Position numbers and translations under genes: made by a program | In this document: positions 1-10,180 of the stretch, in pieces | Numbering within the stretch: position 1 is the stretch's first letter | Layout of the letters: each line of letters starts with the position of its first letter | Notes under the pieces: model-generated | Database searches by the model: none | The model's input: the letters and a program-made list of their open reading frames with translations, nothing else | Told to the model about the DNA's origin: nothing | From: Janthinobacterium sp. UMAB-56 | Lineage (GTDB): Bacteria; Pseudomonadota; Gammaproteobacteria; Burkholderiales; Burkholderiaceae_D | Reading direction: 5' to 3' | Assembly: GCF_900095265.1 (NCBI RefSeq) | Contig: NZ_LT607653.1 | Location: 186,001 to 250,000, forward strand | Length of the DNA: 64,000 nt

Positions 1-751
1 CGGCGATATCGGGACTGGCGGCGTAGGCATCATGATCCAGGCGGATGAAATCGAGGTCGCTTTTCGCCTTGGCCAGCGCTTCCCGGCACGCCGCGACGAC
101 GGCAGGCTGAAAGCGTTCAAGTTCTTCCAGGTAACGGCTGGCGCGAAATACAAACATTCCGCTGTTCCAGAAATAATCGCCGCTGGCAATATATTGTTCA
201 GCCAGCGCCAGGGCAGGCTTCTCGACAAATTCGACAATACGCTGGACCTGGCCAGCTGCGCCACCCTCGGCGCGGATATAGCCGTAGCCTGTCTCCGGTC
301 CGCTAGGGGTAATGCCGAAGGTGAGCAGGTTGCCTTGTTCTGCAGCATCGCGCGCCAGGTTGATGGCGCGGTGGAACGCTGGGGTATCCAGGATGACATG
401 GTCGGAAGGCAAAACGAGCAGGATGGGGTCGTCGCCGTTTTCCATGGCTTGCAGGGCCGCTGTGGCAATGGCCGGCGCCGTATTGCGGCGCATCGGTTCG
501 AGTACCATGCGGGCATTGTCCAGGCCTATTTCACGCAACTGTTCCGCAACAATGAAACGCGACGATTCATTGCATACCAGCAAAGCCGGCGCCAAGGCCT
601 CAATACCAGCCAGCCGTTGCAGCGTCTGCTGCAACATGCTGGTCTCGCCGGACAAACGCAAAAACTGTTTAGGGTAGCCTTCGCGCGACAGAGGCCACAA
701 GCGTGTGCCGGAACCACCGCAAAGAATCACTGGTACAAGGGGAGTATTCAT
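1..751 (-). CDS. manC: Mannose-1-phosphate guanylyltransferase, N-terminal part (runs off left edge)
   Basis: This enzyme makes GDP-mannose from mannose-1-phosphate and GTP for capsule, exopolysaccharide or LPS sugars in the cytoplasm. About 250 residues are present. They show the nucleotide-binding signature GGSGTRLWP at residues 12-20, LPSDH at 114-118, GYGYI at 155-159 and FVEKP at 175-179, all hallmarks of the ManC/CpsB family. The start is the ATG at 749-751, which puts the signature loop at the usual distance from the N-terminus. The reading frame is still open at base 1, so the C-terminal part, including any fused isomerase domain, lies outside the window. The family call is firm. Whether the full protein is bifunctional cannot be judged. 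Confidence 0.93.
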   Translation of the reverse strand, partial: MNTPLVPVILCGGSGTRLWPLSREGYPKQFLRLSGETSMLQQTLQRLAGIEALAPALLVCNESSRFIVAEQLREIGLDNARMVLEPMRRNTAPAIATAALQAMENGDDPILLVLPSDHVILDTPAFHRAINLARDAAEQGNLLTFGITPSGPETGYGYIRAEGGAAGQVQRIVEFVEKPALALAEQYIASGDYFWNSGMFVFRASRYLEELERFQPAVVAACREALAKAKSDLDFIRLDHDAYAASPDIA

Positions 752-1031
752 TTACGCATCAATTCAAAGTTAAAACAGCGTCGCCAAATGGGGAACTGAG
801 TCGTTAGTCGCTCGAAAAAAGCGATGATTGTTTACGCAATTGCCATGCATGTATGCACAAGGCGTGCAGAAAATTATTATTGGTAAAGATTAAATATTTC
901 AAAAGGGTATTATTTTAATGAATTATAAGAATCCATGTGTTTTTTCTCATCGTCTCGAATATTGACGTGGGCAGGAGGTGCCTTGGCGATCCATGTATTG
1001 TAATTTGCCTGGCAGCTATATCTACTCAGCT
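752..1031. other. Intergenic region between dgkA and manC
   Basis: This stretch separates two minus-strand genes. Its central part (about 830-945) is much more AT-rich than its surroundings and probably carries the manC promoter. I see no credible ORF, no tRNA and no clear terminator hairpin in it. Confidence 0.5.
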
Positions 1032-1382
1032 TCAAAGCGTTTCGAACAGAAAAGCAACAAAAATGCAGACGGCACTCATGCTGAGAATGAGTACAGCCCC
1101 TGCCGCACAGTCCTTGGCGATCTTGATGCTGGGGTGCAGGCCCGGATGCAGATGGTCAATCAAGTGCTCAAGCGCCGTATTAAACAGTTCAGCAGCCAGC
1201 ACCAGGCCACAGTTGAGTAACAGCAGTGCCCACCAGAGCATCGCCGGCTTGCTACAGGCGAGCACGATCACGACCATCAGGGTGGCAAGGCATTGCAAGC
1301 GAAAGCTCGATTCCATACGGAAAGCCACGGCAATGCCGTTCAAGGCGAATCCCATGCGCTTGAAAAAAGGCTGGTTCTTCAT
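1032..1382 (-). CDS. dgkA: Diacylglycerol kinase
   Basis: This is the small integral-membrane diacylglycerol kinase that phosphorylates diacylglycerol to phosphatidic acid, recycling the lipid released by periplasmic glucan or LPS modification. It is 116 residues long, typical of DgkA. It has three predicted membrane helices (about 32-49, 51-68 and 93-113). The family signature runs from Glu65 (AELFNTALE) through Lys90-Asp91 (IAKDCAAGAV), containing the catalytic and metal-binding acidic residues. It stands alone on the minus strand. An undecaprenol kinase role, as in Gram-positive relatives, is less likely in this background. Confidence 0.93.
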   Translation of the reverse strand: MKNQPFFKRMGFALNGIAVAFRMESSFRLQCLATLMVVIVLACSKPAMLWWALLLLNCGLVLAAELFNTALEHLIDHLHPGLHPSIKIAKDCAAGAVLILSMSAVCIFVAFLFETL

Positions 1383-1679
1383 GGATAGTGGCGATTAGAT
1401 AGGGTGTTTCACGAACACGGCAAAGGGATTTCTTAATGGATACTTGACCATCGCGTTGATACGAGTGCAATATTGCGTCACCCATTAGAATAAAAAAGCT
1501 GACATCAGCGTCTTTGGCGCTTGTTAAAAAGTAAAAAGCCCATTTTCAAGAGAAATGAAAAGGGCTTTTTATGATTGCAGTGCCATGTCGCTCAACATAC
1601 CAACTTCCTCCATGAAGCTGTCTGTTAGACAGCCAACTAAAGTGAGGAATCTAGCTGTCGCTGCTGGCGCAGCCAGGTG
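1383..1679. other. Intergenic region with a bidirectional hairpin
   Basis: This gap lies upstream of dgkA and downstream of the small secreted-protein gene, both on the minus strand. The only structure I can support is the hairpin at 1533-1570. No further ORF is convincing. Confidence 0.5.
1533..1570 (-). terminator. Bidirectional intrinsic terminator
   Basis: The arms AAAAAGCCC(A)TTTTC (1533-1547) and GAAAAGGGCTTTTT (1557-1570) pair, with one bulged base and a short A-rich loop. Each strand ends in a T run. It lies about 110 bp after the small secreted-protein gene and is the likely end of that transcript. Confidence 0.75.
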
Positions 1680-1946
1680 TTACTTATGGGCAGTAGCTGC
1701 GTGGTGCGTGGTGGTCGAATCTGAGCTTGCTGCGCCGGCTACGACGGCAACTGCTGCGCCGATGGCGATCATGGCGCTCGTGCTCAGGCCGGCAGCAGCG
1801 CCCACGCCGGCAGCAGTGCCGCCGCCGGTAGCGCCAGCAGCGCCAGCTGCTGGTGGCTGTGCTGGTACAACAGGTGGCGTCGTTTGAGCCATGGCTTGTG
1901 CGGAAGCGAAGCACAGGATTGCCGAAGCGATCAGAATTTTCTTCAT
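1680..1946 (-). CDS. Small secreted Ala/Gly-rich protein
   Basis: This 88-residue protein is of unknown function. It starts with a clear Sec signal peptide (MKKIL, hydrophobic core, cleavage after the AMA at about 18-20). A Pro/Ala/Gly-rich linker follows (about 22-52), then a hydrophobic stretch at 55-72, and a Ser/Thr/His tail ending HHAATAHK. The start at 1946 is preferred over an upstream in-frame ATG because AAAGGAT lies just upstream and the signal peptide begins there. The hydrophobic stretch could be a membrane anchor or simply low-complexity sequence. I recognise no domain. It is monocistronic, with a terminator downstream. Confidence 0.75.
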   Translation of the reverse strand: MKKILIASAILCFASAQAMAQTTPPVVPAQPPAAGAAGATGGGTAAGVGAAAGLSTSAMIAIGAAVAVVAGAASSDSTTTHHAATAHK

Positions 1947-2246
1947 GGGATATCCTTTTAGGTTGAACAGCGGGAATGATAAACTGTCACGCGATTGTAG
2001 CAACATTTCTCTTGCTAGTCTGCGCTGCACAGTCCATGGCGACAATAATTTATTGTATTTTAGCTGCATATCAGGCTGTTCACCTTGCCTGGCTACCCGT
2101 GATGTTGTTCATTATCAACAAAATACGTGACCGTGCCGATGCGGTTCCCTCTGTTTTTTGCTCAATGTCGCGGGAATTCCGGATGAATGCGAAAGCGCCG
2201 CACAAGTTTGCCAAGTCCTTGCCATCCCGCGTAAAATGCAGGCTTC
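1947..2246. other. Intergenic region upstream of tRNA-Gly
   Basis: This 300-bp gap holds the divergent promoter area of the small secreted-protein gene (minus strand) and of the tRNA (plus strand). Short ORFs here lack ribosome binding sites and composition support. Only the tRNA promoter candidate at 2208-2237 is singled out. Confidence 0.45.
2208..2237 (+). promoter_or_regulatory. Candidate sigma-70 promoter of tRNA-Gly
   Basis: TTGCCA (2208-2213) and TAAAAT (2232-2237) are separated by 18 bp. The -10 element ends 9 bp before the mature tRNA 5' end, which is the expected geometry for a tRNA promoter. It is inferred from sequence only. Confidence 0.5.
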
Positions 2247-2320
2247 GCGGGTGTAGCTCAATGGTAGAGCAGAAGCTTCCCAAGCTTACGACGAGGGTTC
2301 GATTCCCTTCACCCGCTCCA
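2247..2320 (+). tRNA. tRNA-Gly (anticodon CCC)
   Basis: The 74-nt sequence folds as a cloverleaf: acceptor arms GCGGGTG/CACCCGC, D-stem GCTC/GAGC, anticodon loop TTCCCAA giving anticodon CCC (reads GGG), T-arm GAGGG-TTCGATT-CCCTT, discriminator T and an encoded CCA. The outermost pair of the anticodon stem is a G-A mismatch, which is unusual but tolerable. The sequence closely resembles enterobacterial tRNA-Gly(CCC). Confidence 0.95.
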
Positions 2321-2373
2321 TTTTTCGCTGGCGCCTGGCTTGATGCGGCGCGGCCACTTATTTCTCCATTCCC

Positions 2374-3093
2374 ATGTCTTCTGATACCCCAGCAAACGGC
2401 CCGGCGCGGCCGATGATGTACGATCCGACCGAACACCGCATCCGCAGCTTCGTGACCCGCGCGGGGCGGCTGTCTGTCGCGCAGGCGCGCGCGCTTGAGA
2501 CTTTGGGGCCGCAGTTTCTGGTGCCTTTCGCCAAAGAACCGATGGACTTCGAGCAGGTGTTCGGCCGCAAGGCACCGGTCATCCTGGAAATCGGTTTTGG
2601 CATGGGGGCGACGACTGCGCATATCGCCAAAGCCATGCCGGAGAAGGATTTCATTGGCGTCGAAGTGCATACGCCCGGTGTCGGCAGCCTGTTGAAGCTG
2701 ATCGGCGAAGAGTCGCTGACGAATCTGCGTCTGCTGCAGCACGATGCGGTGGAAGTGCTGACGCACATGATTCCCGCCAATTCCCTGGCCGGCATCCACG
2801 TTTTCTTCCCCGATCCATGGCACAAGGCGCGCCATAACAAGCGCCGCCTGATCCAGTCGCCGTTCGTCAAGCAATTGACCGATCGCCTGGCGCCGGGCGG
2901 CTATCTGCACTGCGCCACCGATTGGGAAGATTACGCGGTGCAAATGCTGGAGGTGCTGGGCGCCGAGCCGCAGTTGCGCAATAGCGCCGATGCTTATGCG
3001 CCACAGCCCGCGTATCGTCCGCTGACCAAGTTTGAAAACCGCGGCTTGAAGCTGGGCCATGGCGTGTGGGATCTGGTGTTCATCAAGAAATAA
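2374..3093 (+). CDS. trmB: tRNA (guanine-N7-)-methyltransferase
   Basis: TrmB methylates G46 in the variable loop of tRNAs to m7G, using S-adenosylmethionine. The 239-residue protein has the SAM-binding motif EIGFGMG at 72-78, the conserved [14 protein letters not shown] block at 145-158 that contacts tRNA, and TDWEDYA at 182-188. All of these are diagnostic. It begins 54 bp after tRNA-Gly. No strong Shine-Dalgarno sequence precedes the ATG. A hairpin with a T tract at 3138-3169 closes the unit. Confidence 0.96.
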   Translation: MSSDTPANGPARPMMYDPTEHRIRSFVTRAGRLSVAQARALETLGPQFLVPFAKEPMDFEQVFGRKAPVILEIGFGMGATTAHIAKAMPEKDFIGVEVHTPGVGSLLKLIGEESLTNLRLLQHDAVEVLTHMIPANSLAGIHVFFPDPWHKARHNKRRLIQSPFVKQLTDRLAPGGYLHCATDWEDYAVQMLEVLGAEPQLRNSADAYAPQPAYRPLTKFENRGLKLGHGVWDLVFIKK

Positions 3094-3137
3094 ACTCTCT
3101 TTATCGATTCACCCGTCTGTGCCGTCTGCGCAAGATC

Positions 3138-3169
3138 AAGCCTGCCGCGGCGACGCCGCAGGCTTTTTT
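3138..3169 (+). terminator. Intrinsic terminator after trmB
   Basis: The outer stem AAGCCTGC (3138-3145) / GCAGGCTT (3158-3165) encloses a small GGC/GCC inner pair and is followed by a T run. Confidence 0.7.
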
Positions 3170-3246
3170 AATGCGCGCTAGCGTGCGCTGGCTAGGCAAG
3201 GCGAGGGAATTACGGTAGTCTTATCTTTTTTGCATTGATTGATATT

Positions 3247-4266
3247 ATGTCCAAGAAAATACTCGTGACCGGCGCATCCGGTTTCATCGGCTCGCATACC
3301 TGTGTCGAATTGCTGGCGGCCGGCTTTGATGTCGTTGCGGTGGATAATCTGTGCAATAGCGCGCGCGAAGCGATGGCGCGTGTGGAGCGCATTTCCGGCA
3401 AAAGCGTACCGTTCTACGAGGCCGACGTGCGCGACCGCACGGCCATGGCCGCTGTGTTGCGCGAACATGCCATCGATGCGGTGATCCATTTCGCAGGCTT
3501 GAAGGCTGTGGGGGAATCCGTGGCCCAGCCGTTGATGTATATGGATAACAATGTGACGGGCACCGTGGCCCTGCTGGAAGTGCTGGCGGCGGCGAATGTG
3601 AAGCGTTTTGTCTTCAGTTCGTCGGCTACCGTGTATGGCGATCCGGAAGCCTTGCCGATCCTGGAATCGTCGCGCCTGTCCGTGACCAATCCATATGGCC
3701 GCTCGAAGCTGATGGTCGAGCAGATACTGGCCGATCTCGTGCATGCCGATGCGCAATGGCAAGTCGGCGTATTGCGCTATTTCAATCCGGTCGGCGCGCA
3801 TGCCAGCGGCTTGATCGGCGAAGATCCGGCCGGCATCCCGAATAACCTGATGCCTTTCATCGCCCAGGTGGCCGTGGGCCGCCGCGAGCGCCTGGCCGTC
3901 TTTGGCAATGATTACGCTACGCCGGATGGCACCGGCGTGCGCGACTACATCCACGTGGTCGATCTGGCGCTGGGCCATGTGGCCGCGTTGAATCGCCTGT
4001 TTTCCACCGAGGGAGGCTTTACCGTCAACCTGGGCACGGGCCATGGCTATAGCGTGCTCGACACCGTGCGCGCCTTCGAGGCCGCCAGCGGTCGCAAGGT
4101 ACCGTACGACATCGTGCCGCGCCGCCCCGGTGACATCGCCAGCTGCTACGCCTCGGCCGACAAGGCGAAGGAACTGCTGGGCTGGCAGGCGCAGAAAAAC
4201 ATCGACGACATGTGCCGCGACCACTGGCGCTGGCAGCACCAGAATCCGCAAGGTTATTCAGTCTGA
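3247..4266 (+). CDS. galE: UDP-glucose 4-epimerase
   Basis: GalE interconverts UDP-glucose and UDP-galactose with bound NAD, supplying galactose residues for envelope polysaccharide. The 339-residue protein is a short-chain dehydrogenase/reductase with the Rossmann motif TGASGFIG at 8-15, SSSATVYG at 124-131 and the catalytic Tyr150-x3-Lys154 pair (YGRSK). The ATG at 3247 is chosen over one 12 bp upstream because it places the Rossmann motif at the normal distance. Neither has a good ribosome binding site. The gene is monocistronic and convergent with gdhA, the two being separated by a bidirectional terminator. Confidence 0.95.
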   Translation: MSKKILVTGASGFIGSHTCVELLAAGFDVVAVDNLCNSAREAMARVERISGKSVPFYEADVRDRTAMAAVLREHAIDAVIHFAGLKAVGESVAQPLMYMDNNVTGTVALLEVLAAANVKRFVFSSSATVYGDPEALPILESSRLSVTNPYGRSKLMVEQILADLVHADAQWQVGVLRYFNPVGAHASGLIGEDPAGIPNNLMPFIAQVAVGRRERLAVFGNDYATPDGTGVRDYIHVVDLALGHVAALNRLFSTEGGFTVNLGTGHGYSVLDTVRAFEAASGRKVPYDIVPRRPGDIASCYASADKAKELLGWQAQKNIDDMCRDHWRWQHQNPQGYSV

Positions 4267-4284
4267 CGCAAATCCGGCGCCCAT

Positions 4285-4324
4285 AAAAAATCCCGCTCAC
4301 ACGCAAGTGTGGCGGGATTTTTTT
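4285..4324. terminator. Bidirectional terminator between galE and gdhA
   Basis: A near-perfect hairpin has AAAAAATCCCGC plus CACAC pairing with GTGTG plus GCGGGATTTTTT, with a GCAA loop and one bulged T. The A and T runs on the two flanks let it serve both convergent genes. Confidence 0.9.
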
Positions 4325-4408
4325 AGAGCGCCAGCAAACCAATGGCGCCTGAAAAATGTCTGGGGCCAGGCGAAGCAACAGCGCCCCAGGCATTTTCTCA
4401 GGCAGCCA

Positions 4409-5695
4409 TTATGGGTACAGACCGCGTACTTCGCGAGCTTGCAACACGCGCGTGCACGCCAGGATGAAGGTGGCGGTACGCATCGACACTTTCTTCTCTT
4501 GCGACACTTGCCATACCGCGTCGAACGCTTCGCGCATGATGCGGGTCAGGCGGCTGTTGATTTCTTCTTCGGTCCAGAAGAAGCTCGAGAAGTTCTGTGC
4601 CCACTCGAAGTAGCTGACGGTCACGCCGCCGGCGTTGGCCAGCACGTCCGGCACGATCAGTACGCCACGGTCGGTCAGGATGTCGTCCGCTGCCGGCAAG
4701 GTCGGGCCATTGGCGCCTTCCAGGATGATCTTGGCACGGATGATCTGTGCGCGTTCGGCGGTGATTTGCTGTTCCAGTGCCGCCGGGATCAGGATGTCGC
4801 AATCGATGCCCCAGAAATCTTCGCGCGGCACGAATGCCTCGGCGCCAGGGAAGCCTTCGACGCTGCCCACTTCGGCCACGTGTGCCAGCAATTGCGGGAT
4901 GTTCAAGCCGCCGCTATGCACGACGGTGGTCTTGTGGTCTTGTACCGCGACCACTTTCGAGCCGGCTTCAGCGAACATGCGTGCAGCGACGCCGCCCACG
5001 TTGCCGAAACCTTGCACGATGACTTTCGCGCCTTCGAGCGACATGCCGATCTTGGCGGCCGCATCGCAACCGACGACGAATACGCCGCGGCCCGTCGCAT
5101 CGCGGCGGCCCAGGCTGCCGCCCAGCGAGATAGGCTTACCCGTCACCACGCCGGTCGACATATTGCCGCCGATCATGGCGTAGCTGTCCATCATCCACGC
5201 CATGACCTGTTCATTCGTGTTGACGTCCGGCGCCGGGATATCCTTGTTTGGTCCGATGATCATGCTGATCTCGCTCGTGTAGCGGCGGGTCAGGCGCTGC
5301 AGTTCGTTGCGCGACAGGGTCTTCGGATCGACGCGGATACCGCCCTTGGCGCCGCCGTATGGCACGTTGACGGCGGCATTCTTGACCGTCATCCAGGCCG
5401 ACAGGGCCATCACTTCCGACAACGTCACGTCCTGGTGGAAGCGCACGCCGCCCTTGCCCGGGCCGCGCGACAGGTTGTGCTGCACGCGGTAGCCTTCGTA
5501 GTGGGCAATGCTGCCGTCATCGCGCTCGATAGGCACGTCGACCGTCAGGATGCGCTTTGGACGCTTCAGCGTTTCCACCCAGCGCGACAGGTTGCCCAGG
5601 TATGGCGTAACGCGGTCGATCTGCTCGAGGTAGACGCCCCATGGGCCCAGGTCTTCAGGATTGAGGTAGGAAGGAAGTGCGTGCTTGCTGGTCAT
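4409..5695 (-). CDS. gdhA: Glutamate dehydrogenase
   Basis: This enzyme interconverts glutamate and 2-oxoglutarate plus ammonia, linking nitrogen assimilation to the TCA cycle. The 428-residue length fits the hexameric NAD(P)-dependent family. Visible motifs are Lys81 in GKGGVR, the catalytic Lys117 in PYGGAKGGI (112-120), Asp157, and the dinucleotide-binding GFGNVGG at 229-235. The ATG at 5695 is preferred over one 39 bp upstream because AGGAG sits about 9 bases before it. A LysR-type regulator lies just upstream on the same strand, with a LysR-style dyad between them. Cofactor preference cannot be settled by eye. Confidence 0.94.
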   Translation of the reverse strand: MTSKHALPSYLNPEDLGPWGVYLEQIDRVTPYLGNLSRWVETLKRPKRILTVDVPIERDDGSIAHYEGYRVQHNLSRGPGKGGVRFHQDVTLSEVMALSAWMTVKNAAVNVPYGGAKGGIRVDPKTLSRNELQRLTRRYTSEISMIIGPNKDIPAPDVNTNEQVMAWMMDSYAMIGGNMSTGVVTGKPISLGGSLGRRDATGRGVFVVGCDAAAKIGMSLEGAKVIVQGFGNVGGVAARMFAEAGSKVVAVQDHKTTVVHSGGLNIPQLLAHVAEVGSVEGFPGAEAFVPREDFWGIDCDILIPAALEQQITAERAQIIRAKIILEGANGPTLPAADDILTDRGVLIVPDVLANAGGVTVSYFEWAQNFSSFFWTEEEINSRLTRIMREAFDAVWQVSQEKKVSMRTATFILACTRVLQAREVRGLYP

Positions 5696-5816
5696 GCTTG
5701 AAAGCTCCTGACAATACGAATACGTTAGAGGCACAGCCGAGATGCAGCTGCGCGCAGCGGAACCGCATCGTAGGCGATAGCCTCATGCCCGGGCCAATGC
5801 TTTGTACGCATCCGGT

Positions 5817-5833
5817 TATGCATTTATTGCATA
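5817..5833 (-). promoter_or_regulatory. LysR-type dyad upstream of gdhA
   Basis: A perfect inverted repeat, TATGCA-TTTAT-TGCATA, contains a T-N11-A core. It lies about 120-140 bp upstream of the gdhA start, directly after the end of a LysR-family gene. This is the usual recognition-site layout for such regulators. The assignment is inferred. Confidence 0.5.
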
Positions 5834-5842
5834 GATAGGAGG

Positions 5843-6823
5843 TCAGGATGGAGTTGCGGTGACGGCAGCGCGCCGGCGTTTTTTTCCGCCGCGTGCGGCG
5901 CTTTCCTGCGCCTGCACCAGGTATTGCCACAAGCTTTCGACGGTCTGCTTGCCGGGCCGCTGGCTAGACGGGCGCTCGCGGTATAAACGGATTTCCAGCT
6001 CGATTTCCCAGCCTGGCGCGCCGCCGTCGGCGCGCGCCAGGTGCTTGTATTTGACGTCGCGCATGACGGCCGATTCGGGCAGGAAGGCGATGCCGCGCCC
6101 TTCCAGCGCCATCATTTTCAATCCTTCGGCCATGTCCGTTTCGTAGCAGGTTTCCAGGAACAGGGGCGCCTTGGCGTCGGCCACCAGCAGTTCCACCATG
6201 CGTCCCAGGTAGGCGTTGCTGGTGTAGGAGAGGAAGGGCAGCGGCTCCTTGGCGCTACCCGGCAGGACGAAGTCCGGCACTTTGTCCTGGCCGCAGCGCG
6301 CATACGCGCGCAAGGTTTCGCGGCCCATCACCAGCATGTCGTAGCGGCCCGGGTCCAACTGCACCGGCTGGCGCGGATGGTGGTAGCACAGCAGCAGGTC
6401 GCAGCCGCCATCGACCAGCTGCAGCACGGCGTCGTGCACGTTCAGGGCCATCAAACGGCTGTTGATCGGCGCAAAACCCTCTTCCAGCGCTGTCAGCCAT
6501 TTCGGCATGAAGGTCAGCGACAAGGTGTGCGGCACGGCGAAATCGACGCTCGTTTGCGTGGCCGCCCGCTTGCCGCGCAACAGGGCGCGCACGCCGTTGA
6601 TCTGCCCCAGCATTTCCAGCGCCTGCTCATAAAATACGGCGCCGGCCGGTGTCAGCCGCGTCGGGTAGGAGGTGCGGTCAACCAGGTCGATGCCGAGCCA
6701 GTTTTCCAGCGACTGGATGCGACGCGAAAAGGCCGGCTGGGTCACGTGGCGCAGGGCCGCGGAACGGCTGAAATTATGCGTTTCAGCGAGCGAGATGAAG
6801 TCTTCCAGCCATTTGGTTTCCAT
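5843..6823 (-). CDS. LysR-family regulator, HypT/YjiE-like
   Basis: This 326-residue protein has an N-terminal winged helix-turn-helix (about 5-62, with VTQPAFSRRIQSLENWLG) and a periplasmic-binding-protein-like effector domain. The N-terminus (METKWLEDF) and the effector-domain stretch around SNAYLGRM resemble E. coli HypT (YjiE/QseD), a hypochlorite-responsive activator. That is a subfamily resemblance seen by eye, not proof of function. The C-terminus is a basic tail (GGKKRRRAA). It precedes gdhA on the same strand with 147 bp between, so it may control glutamate dehydrogenase through the dyad at 5817-5833. Confidence 0.85.
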   Translation of the reverse strand: METKWLEDFISLAETHNFSRSAALRHVTQPAFSRRIQSLENWLGIDLVDRTSYPTRLTPAGAVFYEQALEMLGQINGVRALLRGKRAATQTSVDFAVPHTLSLTFMPKWLTALEEGFAPINSRLMALNVHDAVLQLVDGGCDLLLCYHHPRQPVQLDPGRYDMLVMGRETLRAYARCGQDKVPDFVLPGSAKEPLPFLSYTSNAYLGRMVELLVADAKAPLFLETCYETDMAEGLKMMALEGRGIAFLPESAVMRDVKYKHLARADGGAPGWEIELEIRLYRERPSSQRPGKQTVESLWQYLVQAQESAARGGKKRRRAAVTATPS

Positions 6824-6867
6824 CGCGGCAGCGTTCTCTTATCAAGGGCAGAGGCAAGGTGAAGTGG

Positions 6868-7349
6868 TCAGGGTGTATCGGGTGATGCCGACGGCTGGTA
6901 CAGCGCGGCGGGCAGGCCGAAGAAGGACGGCGGGCCCAGGGTCGTGCCGTCGAGCGAGCTACCCGCGTTCAGGCCCTTGTTGATGGCCGTCAGCAGAGAG
7001 CTGCGCTCAGCCAGGTTCTGTATCAGCGCGCGCGGGCCGTTGTGGAAGGTGTGCTGGGCGATGTCCAGGGCGACGACGAAGATCGGTTCGCGGCGCATGG
7101 GCAATTCCAGCCATTCGCCGTCCTCGTCCTGTGCACAGAAAGTGGTGGGCAGGGTCATGTTTTCTGCGCCGGGAAGGTGCGACGCCAGCACCAGGCCGAA
7201 GGCTTCCGGCACCACGTCGGCCAGGCGGCGCACGGTGAGTTCGTCGCCGACCAGGGCACGTACTTGCGCTTCCACCGCGTCGTCGGCATCGGGCTGGGCG
7301 CCAAGGATTTCCACGGCCCGATAGATCAGGTCGGACGAGAGTGCTTCCA

Positions 7350-7350
<1 letters not shown>
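6868..7350 (-). CDS. Hypothetical protein translationally coupled to recQ
   Basis: This 160-residue soluble protein is not one I recognise, and it has no evident catalytic motif, signal peptide or membrane segment. Its ATG (7350-7348) shares one base with the recQ stop codon (TAATG), and GGAGATGA lies just upstream. It is therefore almost certainly translated in coupling with recQ. Longer in-frame extensions upstream lie inside recQ and are not credible. The context (uppP-recQ-this gene, all minus strand) gives no firm clue to function. A repair-associated role is only a guess. Confidence 0.75.
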
Positions 7351-9173
<1,823 letters not shown>

Positions 9174-9179
9174 AGTGCC

Positions 9180-10025
9180 TTATTCTGCCCAAACAACCCA
9201 GCCGTAGTGGGCGCTGGCCAACACCAGCAGGCCAAACACGATGCGGTACCAGGCAAAAAACGTGAAGTCGTGCGAGCTGATGTAGCGCAGCAGCCAGCGC
9301 ACGCACAGGAAGGCGGAGATGAAGGCGGCCACGGTGCCCACGCCGAACAGGGGCACGTCGGTGGCCGACAGGATGTCGCGCGCTTTATACAGCGAGTAGA
9401 ACGTAGCCGCCAGCAGGGTGGGGATGGCCAGGAAGAACGAGAATTCGGTGGCCGTCTTGCGTGACAGGCCCAGCAGCATGCCGCCGATGATGGTCGAGCC
9501 GGAACGGCTGGTGCCAGGAATCAGTGCGAACGCCTGGGCGCAGCCCACTTTCAAGGCGTCGAACGGCGTCATTTCATCGACCGAGTTGACGCGCACGGTG
9601 ACGGGGTTGGTGCGCGCGCGGCGCTCCACCAGCAAGATGATGATGCCGCCGATGATGAAGGCCGTGGCCACGGGTACGGGCTTGAACAGCGCATGCTTGA
9701 TCATCTTGCCGATAGCCAGGCCGATCACGGCCAGGGGCATGAAGGCGATGGCCACGTTTAGCACGAACTTGCGCGATTTGACCTCGGTGCTGAAGGTGGA
9801 CAGCACGCTGCCGATGCGCTGGCGGTATTCCCAGCACACGGCCAGGATGGCGCCGGCCTGGATGGCGATCTCGAAGACATCCATGACTTCTTTCGAGACA
9901 TCCTTGGTAAAGTCGAGCAGGCTGCCGGCCAGGATCAAATGTCCCGTGGATGAAATCGGCAAGAATTCGGTAAAACCTTCGACCAGCCCCATGATGATGG
10001 CTTTTAACGCAAGAATGAGATCCAT
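9180..10025 (-). CDS. uppP: Undecaprenyl-diphosphatase
   Basis: UppP (BacA) removes a phosphate from undecaprenyl pyrophosphate to regenerate the lipid carrier for peptidoglycan and O-antigen synthesis. It is an inner-membrane enzyme with its active site facing the periplasm. The 281-residue protein carries the Glu-rich motif [14 protein letters not shown] (16-29) and PGTSRSG (170-176), the two catalytic signatures, within multiple membrane helices. The ATG at 10025 is chosen over one 54 bp upstream because it gives the family-typical N-terminus. It lies 6 bp upstream of recQ. Confidence 0.95.
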   Translation of the reverse strand: MDLILALKAIIMGLVEGFTEFLPISSTGHLILAGSLLDFTKDVSKEVMDVFEIAIQAGAILAVCWEYRQRIGSVLSTFSTEVKSRKFVLNVAIAFMPLAVIGLAIGKMIKHALFKPVPVATAFIIGGIIILLVERRARTNPVTVRVNSVDEMTPFDALKVGCAQAFALIPGTSRSGSTIIGGMLLGLSRKTATEFSFFLAIPTLLAATFYSLYKARDILSATDVPLFGVGTVAAFISAFLCVRWLLRYISSHDFTFFAWYRIVFGLLVLASAHYGWVVWAE

Positions 10026-10180
10026 AGATATATAAACGGGTATAAGTGACAGGATGGGGGGAGCGCGTGGCGCCCGCAATGTGCGCGGGGTCGAAGCTTA
10101 CCACGACAGAGGCTTGCCGACCCTATTTGGGCACTGGCGGGCGGCGCTTTTTTAGCGCCAGCCGCCAGGCAGGGGGCGGA

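Noticed and set aside
4043-5701. Plus-strand ORF of 552 codons over gdhA
   Set aside because: It is antisense to gdhA, which has full conserved motifs. The composition is shadow-like, and it crosses a bidirectional terminator.
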